Origin: JAFARZ01 sp035651595
Lineage (GTDB): Bacteria; Actinomycetota; Actinomycetes; Streptosporangiales; Streptosporangiaceae
Reading direction: 5' to 3'
Length of the DNA: 27,270 nt
Assembly: GCA_035651595.1 (NCBI GenBank)
Contig: DASRFJ010000206.1
Location: forward strand, 1-27,270
Both the position numbers and the translations under genes were made by a program. Positions within the stretch are counted from its first letter, which is position 1. Every line of letters starts with the position of its first letter. Below the pieces are notes generated by a model. It was not told the origin of the DNA. It saw only the letters and a list, made by a program, of their open reading frames with translations, and ran no database searches. This document shows positions 7,680-14,657 of this stretch, in pieces.

Positions 7680-9713
7680 ATGACGGTACTGCATGTGGCG
7701 GTTGACGGTGCGGATGCGGCGGACGGTTCCGCGGGTTGTCCGCTGCGGACGATCAGCCGGGCGGCTGAGCTCGCCTGGCCGGGCGATACTGTGCTGGTTC
7801 ACGGGGGCGTGTACCGGGAGTGGGTGCGGCCGCGGCGTGGCGGGCTGAGCGGGGCGCGGCGCATCACCTACCAGGCCGCGCCGGGTGAGCACGTGGTGAT
7901 CAAGGGGTCTGAGCCGGTCACGGGCTGGCAGCGCGATCCGCGCGCCGGCGCCGGGGGCGCCGGTGCCGGGGGCGCCGGTGCCGGGGGCGCCGGCGCCGGA
8001 GACGCGGTGTGGCGGGCGTCGGTGCCCAACGCGGTGTTCGGCGACTGGAATCCCTTCGCGCTCCAGATTGCGGGCGACTGGCTGGTCGAGCCCAGGCCGC
8101 CGGCCGTCAAGCACCTCGGCGACGTCTACCTGAACGGCCGTAGCTGCTATGAGGTGAGTACCCGCGACGAGGTGACCGATCCGCCACTGCGCACCGAGGT
8201 CACCGACCACTGGACCGGCGTGACCGGCCGGGTCCGCGACCCCGGGCAGACCCGCCTCGTCTGGTACGCCGAGGTCGGCGACCACACGACGACGATCTGG
8301 GCGAACTTCGGCGGCGCCGACCCGAACGCCGAACTGGTGGAGATCAACGTGCGCCGGTCGGTGTTCTATCCGGCCGAGCACCACCTCGACTACATCACCG
8401 TACGCGGCTTCGAACTGGCCCAGGCGGCGTGCCCGTGGGCCCCGCCGACCGCGGACCAGCCCGGGCTCATCGGCCCGAACTGGGCCAAGGGCTGGATCAT
8501 CGAGGACAACACGATCCACGACGCGAGGTGCTCGGCTGTCTCGCTCGGCAAGGAGTCCTCGACAGGCCACAATTACGCGGCGCTGCGCGGCGACAAACCC
8601 GGCTACCAGTACCAGCTCGAGTCCGTGTTCGCCGCCCGCCAGATCGGCTGGGACCGCGAGCACATCGGCTCGCACGTGGTCCGGCGCAACACGATCTTCG
8701 ACTGCGGGCAGAACGGCATCGTCGGCCACCTCGGCTGCGTGTTCTCCACGATCGAGGACAACCACATCTACAACATCGCCCTCAAGCGCGAGTTCTACGG
8801 CCACGAGATCGCCGGCATCAAGCTGCACGCCGCGATCGACGTCGAGATCCGCCGCAACCGCATCCACGACTGCTCGCTCGGCACCTGGCTCGACTGGCAG
8901 ACCCAGGGCACACGCGTCTCGCGCAACCTGTACTACCGCAACAACCGGGACCTGTTCGTCGAGGTCAGCCACGGCCCGTACCTCGTGGACCATAACGTGC
9001 TCGCCTCGAACGTCTCAGTCGAGTCGTTCAGCCAGGGCGGCGCCTTCGTGCACAACCTCGTCGGCGGCACCGTGCGCCTGGTGCCCGTCATGGACCGCGC
9101 CACTCCCTACCACCGGCCGCACAGCACGCAGCTCGCGGGCTACGCGGTGATCCACGGCCGCGACGACCGCTGGATCGGCAACATCTTCCTCGGCGGCGAC
9201 ATCGAGAAGGCGTACGGGTACGACACCACGAAGGGCAGCCATCCCCCGGCGGGCTACGGCACCGCCGGCTACGACGGCTCCCCGACGTCACTCGCGGAGT
9301 ACATCGTCCGCGCCGCCAACCAGCCCCCGGGCGACGAACAGCGCTTCATCTCCGTCAAGCAGCCCGCTTACCTGCGCGACAACGTCTACGCGCCCGGCGC
9401 CAGCGCCTTCGCCGACGAGGGCTCGGCGAAGACGCTCGCGCAGGACATATCGTTCGCGGTGACCGACGAAGGCGACGAGGTCTACCTGGAGGCACGGCTG
9501 CCAGCGGCCTTTGGCGAGACCCGCCTGAGCGTGGTGACCGGCGCCGACCTGCCGCGCGTCCGCATCGCCGACGCCAATTTCGAAGAACGCGACGGCACTC
9601 CGGCCGCCCTCGACGTCGACCTGCTCGGCAAGCGCAAGGACCCTGCCTGCGACTACCCCGCCGGCCCGATCGCGACCCTCACCCCGGGCGACTCTCGCAT
9701 CCGCGTCTGGTAA
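7680..9713 (+). CDS. GH120 beta-xylosidase (right-handed beta-helix), intracellular
   Basis: Expected to release xylose from the non-reducing end of xylo-oligosaccharides. The 677-residue protein has no signal peptide and follows the GH120 pattern from the start: HVAVDGADAADGSAGCPL, PGDTVLVHGGVYREWVRP and VVIKGSEPVTGW. The beta-helix core holds the two acidic residues expected for catalysis: D405 in GTWLDWQTQGTRVSRN and E428 in DLFVEVSHGPYLVDHN. They are 23 residues apart, as in the characterised Thermoanaerobacterium XylC. The ATG at 7680 is preferred over a start inside GH51 because GGAAGAGGA (7665-7673) lies just upstream and family homology begins there. A low-complexity AGAGG repeat interrupts residues 89-108. 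It is the last gene of the transporter operon, 32 nt after GH51, and faces the GH59 gene tail to tail. Confidence 0.9.
   Translation: MTVLHVAVDGADAADGSAGCPLRTISRAAELAWPGDTVLVHGGVYREWVRPRRGGLSGARRITYQAAPGEHVVIKGSEPVTGWQRDPRAGAGGAGAGGAGAGGAGAGDAVWRASVPNAVFGDWNPFALQIAGDWLVEPRPPAVKHLGDVYLNGRSCYEVSTRDEVTDPPLRTEVTDHWTGVTGRVRDPGQTRLVWYAEVGDHTTTIWANFGGADPNAELVEINVRRSVFYPAEHHLDYITVRGFELAQAACPWAPPTADQPGLIGPNWAKGWIIEDNTIHDARCSAVSLGKESSTGHNYAALRGDKPGYQYQLESVFAARQIGWDREHIGSHVVRRNTIFDCGQNGIVGHLGCVFSTIEDNHIYNIALKREFYGHEIAGIKLHAAIDVEIRRNRIHDCSLGTWLDWQTQGTRVSRNLYYRNNRDLFVEVSHGPYLVDHNVLASNVSVESFSQGGAFVHNLVGGTVRLVPVMDRATPYHRPHSTQLAGYAVIHGRDDRWIGNIFLGGDIEKAYGYDTTKGSHPPAGYGTAGYDGSPTSLAEYIVRAANQPPGDEQRFISVKQPAYLRDNVYAPGASAFADEGSAKTLAQDISFAVTDEGDEVYLEARLPAAFGETRLSVVTGADLPRVRIADANFEERDGTPAALDVDLLGKRKDPACDYPAGPIATLTPGDSRIRVW
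7944..8003 (+). repeat. 15-bp tandem repeat inside GH120 (about four copies)
   Basis: Units GCCGGYGCCGGGGGC start at 7944, 7959, 7974 and 7989; the last unit diverges at its end. The length is a multiple of three, so copy-number change keeps the frame. It encodes A-G-A-G-G repeats in a loop between the first strand region and the main helix. Confidence 0.85.
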
Positions 9714-9721
9714 TCCGGCGC

Positions 9722-9737
9722 GCCCGGGCCGCCGGGC
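9722..9737. terminator. Possible shared terminator hairpin between convergent GH120 and GH59
   Basis: GCCCGG-gccg-CCGGGC forms a perfect 6-bp GC stem with a 4-nt loop, in the 54-bp gap between two convergent stop codons. There is no U-tract on either side, so it would be a high-GC, actinobacterial-type terminator. Further GGCC-rich symmetry follows to about 9760. Confidence 0.35.
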
Positions 9738-9767
9738 TGGCCGGCCACGGCCCTGGGCGAGGCGCCG

Positions 9768-10145
9768 TCAGGGGATGGTCCATTTCTGGTTGGTGCCGCC
9801 ATTGCAGGTCCACAGGTCGAGCTGGGTGCCGTTGGCGGTGTTGGAGTTAGGGTCGTCGAGACACTTGCCGGAGGCGGGGTTGACCAGGGTGCCGTTCTGC
9901 GCGTGCCACTGCTGGTTGGTCCCGCCGTTGCAGTCCCACAGCTCGATGAGGGTGCCGTTGCCGAAGTTGGCGCCGGTGATGTCCATGCACTTGCCGAAGA
10001 CCTGCAACGTGCCGTCCGAGGCGACCGTCCACTGCTGGTTCGCGCCGCCGTTGCAGTCCCACATCTGGATCTTGGTGCCATTCGCGGTGGACTGGCCGTT
10101 GTCGTCAACGCACTTGGCGCTGTTGCCGCCGGCCGTGATCGGGCC
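9768..10145 (-). repeat. CBM13 cassette A, copy 1 (in GH59)
   Basis: The last 125 codons plus stop of the GH59 gene encode three QXW-type trefoil repeats, GPITAGGNSAKCVDD to KWTIP. They are identical at 120 of 125 residues to the end of the GH54 gene at 18205-18582, which lies in the opposite orientation. An 84-nt stretch (9936-10019) is identical to 18331-18414. Confidence 0.93.
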
Positions 10146-12167
10146 GGTGGTACCGCCGCTCGATCCGCCCGGCGTGACGGACAGGTTGTCGAACTGGCCG
10201 GTCTGGTAGCCGGCAGTGCCGAAGCCGACCATGCCAGTGGAATAGGTGGAGTCGGTGACCGTGGCCACGGTGGTGTTGTTGATCGCGGCCGTGATCGAGC
10301 TGCCGCTGAAGGTCAGCGACAGGTGCTGCCAGGTGCCGGTGCCGGGCGCGGACACCGTGCCGCTGGCGAGCGTGCTGGTGCCGCCGTTGCCGGCTTCGCG
10401 GATGACCTGCCAGCCACCGGTGTTTGACAGCTGCAGGTAGTAGCCGCTGACCGCGGGCGGGAAGTACCCGGCCTGGGCGCCGGCCCGGCCGAACAGCTGC
10501 ACCGCGCCGGACTGGGCGATCAGCGCGTCGGCGGAGACGGTGTAGTTCGTCCAGCCGGGGTACCCGCCGACGGTGAACGGGTTGGCGTTGCTGTCCCATT
10601 CGATCGGCTGGACCGGGGCCTGCTGCTGGACGCACTGCCCGGACCGGCCTCCCGCGCACGGCCCGACCTCGAACGCGCCCTGCATCTGTGCCAGGTACGG
10701 CGGCTGCTGCCCGGCGGTGTCGGCGTCGAAGTTGTCAGAGTACGGCAGCGCCAGCGCCCCCTGGCCCGGCGACGCGGCGGTGCCCTTGCCCTGCCCGGTG
10801 GTGGTGGTCAGCGAGTACACAAATCCCGGCTGGAGCGTGAGCGAGAAACTGCCGTTGCTGGGGGTGACGTCCTGGGCGTGGACGAACCAGGTGGCGGGGT
10901 CGCTGGAGTTGACGTTGGTGCTCCACACGTGCACGGTCCCGGTGGACAGCCCGCCAGTGATCGTGTAGTTCACCGTCTGCGCCGAGGAGGCCTGGGTGGT
11001 CTCGACGATCGAGCTCCAGTCGGTTCCATCCGGGGATTTGAGGGTGACGTAGCTGCCGTTGCTGCCGCTGCCGCCGATGTATCCGCTGGCCGAGTCGATG
11101 TAGGTCCACCCCGGAGCGGTGAACTGCGTTGTCTGCGCGGTGACCCACAGCTGCTTGCCGAGGGAGTACCAGCCCGACCACGGCTGGTTCGCCACGATCA
11201 GCCCGTCGGTGTTGAACGGCATGCCCGGGTAGAGCGCGGCGATGACCGGCCAGTTGATCGTGGCGGTCATCTTTCCGTCCAGGTAGTCGCGGTTGTCGGC
11301 CCGGGCCATCGCGGCCGCCCCGTTGTTGTAGTCCTGCGACCCGTTCTCGCTGGCGAACAGCGGCTTGCCCGTGGCCACCGCGTTGGCGGTGCTCGGGCAG
11401 GAGGTCTCACCGCTGAGGTACCCGCAGGGATAATGGGAGCCGACAACCTGCACCGCCTGGGAGAAGGCGCTGTTGGATACCAGGTCGTTGGCCACGTTCC
11501 AGCTGGTGTCGTCGGCGACGATCTGCACCCCGGAGTACCCGTTGGCATTGAGGGTGGAGCGCAGCTGCTCATACCAGCCGATGTTGTAACCGCGCTCGTT
11601 CCAGCCGCCGAGGTAGTCGATGGTCAGGCCCTTGGACTTCGCGCAGTTCAGCCAGCTCACCAGGTAGCTGGCCATGTCGGTGGAAAAGAAGCTCCCGCCG
11701 CCGATCCACCCGGGCGCACCCCACGCCAGCCCGTACAGCTTGATGTTCGGGTTGCGGGCCTTGGCCGCCGCCATCAGCGCCCATTCATACCCCGCGTTGC
11801 AGTTGACCGAGCCGCGGGCGTGCTCGATGCTGGATTCCGACCCGTCGGTGGAGTTGGTGTCACCTCCGATTTCCACCTTGAGGATCTGCAGATCCGCCCC
11901 GTACCCGGGCTTGAACAGGTAGTCATAGATCTGCTGCTGCTGCGCGGCCGGGTAGTCGGACAGCAGCCGGGAGTTGCCGCCCCCGCCGCTGATCGCCCCG
12001 ATCCCGCCGAACGTCCGGCCGCCCTGCGTGCCGTTCACCGTGATAGTGGCCGTCGCCGCAGACGCGGACTGCGCGGTCGCGACCGAGACGCCACCGGCCG
12101 CCACCAGCAGCATCGCCGCCCCCGCGGTTACTGACCTGCGGGAGATGAATTTCCAGTTCATGATCAT
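9768..12167 (-). CDS. Exported GH59 galactocerebrosidase-like beta-galactosidase with lectin domain and CBM13
   Basis: A homologue of the enzyme that hydrolyses galactosylceramide in animals; in this setting it probably removes beta-galactose from plant polysaccharides. Of 799 residues, 1-38 form an export signal with a twin-arginine-like SRRSVT. The catalytic part carries FGGIGAISGGGGNSRLL, YLFKPGYGADLQILKVEIGGD, the acid/base E191 in GGWNERGYNIGWYEQL and the nucleophile E274 in PLFASENGSQDY, then QPWSGWY and TTQFTAPGWTYID. A concanavalin-like domain (about 462-665, beginning LPYSDNFDADTAGQQP) matches the lectin domain of GH59. A CBM13 (about 675-799) completes it. The ATG at 12167 has GGGAGGA 6 nt upstream; a second ATG lies two codons inside. 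It is the last gene of a three-gene operon, 17 nt after the beta-helix gene. Substrate is unproven. Confidence 0.9.
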   Translation of the reverse strand: MIMNWKFISRRSVTAGAAMLLVAAGGVSVATAQSASAATATITVNGTQGGRTFGGIGAISGGGGNSRLLSDYPAAQQQQIYDYLFKPGYGADLQILKVEIGGDTNSTDGSESSIEHARGSVNCNAGYEWALMAAAKARNPNIKLYGLAWGAPGWIGGGSFFSTDMASYLVSWLNCAKSKGLTIDYLGGWNERGYNIGWYEQLRSTLNANGYSGVQIVADDTSWNVANDLVSNSAFSQAVQVVGSHYPCGYLSGETSCPSTANAVATGKPLFASENGSQDYNNGAAAMARADNRDYLDGKMTATINWPVIAALYPGMPFNTDGLIVANQPWSGWYSLGKQLWVTAQTTQFTAPGWTYIDSASGYIGGSGSNGSYVTLKSPDGTDWSSIVETTQASSAQTVNYTITGGLSTGTVHVWSTNVNSSDPATWFVHAQDVTPSNGSFSLTLQPGFVYSLTTTTGQGKGTAASPGQGALALPYSDNFDADTAGQQPPYLAQMQGAFEVGPCAGGRSGQCVQQQAPVQPIEWDSNANPFTVGGYPGWTNYTVSADALIAQSGAVQLFGRAGAQAGYFPPAVSGYYLQLSNTGGWQVIREAGNGGTSTLASGTVSAPGTGTWQHLSLTFSGSSITAAINNTTVATVTDSTYSTGMVGFGTAGYQTGQFDNLSVTPGGSSGGTTGPITAGGNSAKCVDDNGQSTANGTKIQMWDCNGGANQQWTVASDGTLQVFGKCMDITGANFGNGTLIELWDCNGGTNQQWHAQNGTLVNPASGKCLDDPNSNTANGTQLDLWTCNGGTNQKWTIP

Positions 12168-12184
12168 GCGCCGTCCTCCCATCG

Positions 12185-12625
12185 TCAGTGCGGGGTGAAG
12201 TCCTGGTTGGTGCCGGCGGCGTTCTTGCATGCCCACTGGTCGAGCTGCTGGCCCAGGTTGCTGCCGGCGCCGAACACGTCCAGGCACAGGCCGCTGTTCT
12301 GGTTCTTGAACGCCCAGGATCCGTCGGATTGCTGGGCGGGCAGCCACAGGCTGCTGGCGGCACCGTTGACCGGTTGCTGGACGATGTCGGGAGTCCCGGC
12401 GGTCGTGGAGCTGCCGGCCACCGCCACGTCGTCGCCGGAGTTCTGGGCCTGGAGTTCGCCGTAGCCGCCGGAGACCGGCACGAACTGGAACTGCTGGTTG
12501 GACTGGCCGTTGCAGGTGTACTGGTCGATTGCCGCGCCGCTCGCGGTCGTGTTCCCGAACACGTCCAGGCACAAGCTGTCGTTGCCGATCACCAGCCGGT
12601 GATATCCGGACGGGAAGCCGCCGCC
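12185..12625 (-). repeat. CBM13 cassette B, copy 1 (in beta-helix gene)
   Basis: Residues 666-811 (GGGFPSGYH to DFTPH) match the end of the GH39-like gene at 19971-20411 at 124 of 146 positions without gaps. The two copies lie in opposite orientations. Confidence 0.9.
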
Positions 12626-14620
12626 GCTCGAGGTCGGCAGGCCGGCCTGGCTGATGACCTGCTGCGCACCCGACGGCCAGTTGGTGCCGCTGACCTGAAC
12701 GTTATTGGACAGGACGTTGTTGTGCGGGGAGCCGGTGGCGACCTGGGTGGCGCCGCCGTTGAACCAGTTCCCGGAGAACGTGCTGTCATCGGTGTTGTTG
12801 TTCGGGTTGGCGTTGGTGAACGCCCACACGCCCGCGCCCTGCACCACGTTGCTGCTCACGGTCAGGTACCGCGAGCCCTCGTCGAGGTACAGCGCGACCG
12901 TGGAGTTGTTGTTGAACATGTAGTTGTCCTCGATCACCGATCCGGGATTGGCGGACAGGTTGTAGATGCTGCCGCCGTCGTGCATCACGTTCTTGGTGTC
13001 GAAGATCAGGTTCCAGGAGACCGTGTTGTTCTTCAGGGTGGTGGGGGTGGTGTAGATCGGCTGGTAGTTGTAGGTGCCCCGGTTGACGTAGTCCTGGCTG
13101 CCGCCCGGGTCGTTCATGCCCCAGCCCCAGCCGATGTCGATCCCGTCATACGGCAGGTGATCCACCTGGTTGTGGCTGATCGTGGCCTGGGTGACGTAGG
13201 TGGACAAGATGGCGGGGACTTCCTTGTAGTCGGTGCCGACATTCGTCACGTGGTTGCCGGTGATCGTGATGTTCTGGTTGGTCATCGCCGGGTTGCTCGG
13301 GTGATGCGCGTCGGTCTGGACCCCGCCGACCACGATCCCGCTGCCCGCGTCGTTGGTGAACGTGTTGCCGGTGATTGTGACGCTGCTGGCGCCCAGGCCG
13401 GTACCGCTGGCGTTGGCATCGGCGTCCAGCCCGACCCCCAGCCCGGCCTCGCCCAGATCGGTGAAGGTGTCACCGCTGAACGTGATGTTCGTGGCCGCGG
13501 AGACCTGCACGGCGCCGGGCATCTGATTCCAGTGTTCCCGGGTGGCCTCGAACAGCTGGCATCCGCTGGTGCAGCTGCCGAAGGCGGGCTGCTGCCAGGT
13601 ACCGGTGATGGTAGCGCCGGCCTGCTGGTCGGCGTAGCCGTTGGGGCTGCTGGGCCCGAGCCAGGTGGCGCCAGTGAAGGTCATGTTGCCGAACGACAAG
13701 CCGTTGACCGGATTGCTGTAGCTGCCGCTGACCTGGAGCAGGACCTGTTGCTTGGGCAGTTCGATGTCCAGGCTGTTCGGGTTCTGCCCGGACGCGGCCT
13801 TGTAGAACAGCTGCCCGGTAGAGGAGTTGATCGCCCACTGGCCGGCCTGCTGGAGGAACGCGGAGTTGTTCTCCAGGAACATCGCCCCGCCGGCGAACGG
13901 CGCGTTCAGCGTGTCATAACCAAACGTGTTGTCGGCCCAGGCCGGCTGCTGCATGGTGATCGTGCCGCCGCTGATCGACTGGACCGGTGCGTACCGATCG
14001 GTGAAGGAGTCCACGCTCTCCACATCGATCTGGTTCTGATCGGACAGGCCGTCCAGGAAGTTCAGCGATGAGCTGGTGAAGGTCATCCCGGTCGAGGTGA
14101 ACGTGAAATCCGACCGCGGCACGGAGAACGCCGCCCGCGGTGCCTCCGCGCCGTTGACGTACAGCTGACGGGTGTTGGTCCCGGTGCCGACGCTGGCCAC
14201 CCAGATGTTGTTCGCCTGGTTCTGCAGCGTCCAGCCGGTCACCTGCTGGGCGCCGCTCACGACCGTCGCCTGGCCGGCCGCGCCGGCGTAGCTGATCGTA
14301 TGGCCGTTCTGGCCGGAGTCGGCGCTGGTGAAGGTCAGCGGGCGGGTCTGCCGGTAGGTGCCGGCGGCCAGGTGGACGACCACGTCGGAACTGGCCGACA
14401 GCTGATGAGCCGTCTGCTGTGCCTGCTCGATGGTAGCGAACGGCCGCTGAGCCGTCCCGTCGGCTGCCACACCAGCGGTACCGGTCCGCGGCGCCACGTA
14501 GAGGTTGGCGACGGCCGGAACGGTCGTGGCGCTCGCGGGGCTCGCGGCCGGGATCACGGAGCCGGCCAGCAGCCCGAGTACGGTAACGGCCGCGCCGCGG
14601 AATCCTCTGTGCAAAGACAT
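12185..14620 (-). CDS. Secreted right-handed beta-helix protein (GH141-like) with CBM13
   Basis: Predicted exported carbohydrate-active enzyme of 811 residues. A signal peptide ends near residue 31 (ASPASA). The opening NLYVAPRTGTAGVAADGTAQRPFATIEQAQQ, VVVHLAAGTYRQTRPLTF and ATVVSGAQQVTGW follow the layout of GH141 and related beta-helix hydrolases, as does QWAINSSTGQLFYKA in the middle. About eight beta-helix turns with NNxF/NxV ladders follow (about 370-640), including a conserved-looking MHDGGSIYN segment that could hold catalytic acids. A CBM13 of type B forms residues 666-811. AAGGAGGA precedes the ATG. It lies 37 nt after GH29 and 17 nt before GH59, so it belongs to the side-chain operon. 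GH141 members include fucosidases and xylanases; which activity applies cannot be read from the sequence, and another beta-helix family remains possible. Confidence 0.75.
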   Translation of the reverse strand: MSLHRGFRGAAVTVLGLLAGSVIPAASPASATTVPAVANLYVAPRTGTAGVAADGTAQRPFATIEQAQQTAHQLSASSDVVVHLAAGTYRQTRPLTFTSADSGQNGHTISYAGAAGQATVVSGAQQVTGWTLQNQANNIWVASVGTGTNTRQLYVNGAEAPRAAFSVPRSDFTFTSTGMTFTSSSLNFLDGLSDQNQIDVESVDSFTDRYAPVQSISGGTITMQQPAWADNTFGYDTLNAPFAGGAMFLENNSAFLQQAGQWAINSSTGQLFYKAASGQNPNSLDIELPKQQVLLQVSGSYSNPVNGLSFGNMTFTGATWLGPSSPNGYADQQAGATITGTWQQPAFGSCTSGCQLFEATREHWNQMPGAVQVSAATNITFSGDTFTDLGEAGLGVGLDADANASGTGLGASSVTITGNTFTNDAGSGIVVGGVQTDAHHPSNPAMTNQNITITGNHVTNVGTDYKEVPAILSTYVTQATISHNQVDHLPYDGIDIGWGWGMNDPGGSQDYVNRGTYNYQPIYTTPTTLKNNTVSWNLIFDTKNVMHDGGSIYNLSANPGSVIEDNYMFNNNSTVALYLDEGSRYLTVSSNVVQGAGVWAFTNANPNNNTDDSTFSGNWFNGGATQVATGSPHNNVLSNNVQVSGTNWPSGAQQVISQAGLPTSSGGGFPSGYHRLVIGNDSLCLDVFGNTTASGAAIDQYTCNGQSNQQFQFVPVSGGYGELQAQNSGDDVAVAGSSTTAGTPDIVQQPVNGAASSLWLPAQQSDGSWAFKNQNSGLCLDVFGAGSNLGQQLDQWACKNAAGTNQDFTPH

Positions 14621-14657
14621 GCTCGTCCTCCTTGATCGAGGTGCTGACGGGGCTCGG

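Noticed and set aside
7518..8993. A 491-codon minus-strand frame opposite the GH51/GH120 junction
   Set aside because: Antisense; includes the complement of the AGAGG repeat and no domain.
10878..12134. A 418-codon plus-strand frame opposite GH59
   Set aside because: Low-complexity antisense frame; GH59 catalytic motifs are on the other strand.
12168..12572. Longer N terminus for GH59
   Set aside because: It would run through the CBM13 of the upstream gene; the signal peptide and GGGAGGA point to 12167.
12188..14071. A 627-codon plus-strand frame opposite the beta-helix gene
   Set aside because: Antisense shadow with no recognisable domain; the opposite strand has a signal peptide, a ribosome-binding site and family motifs.
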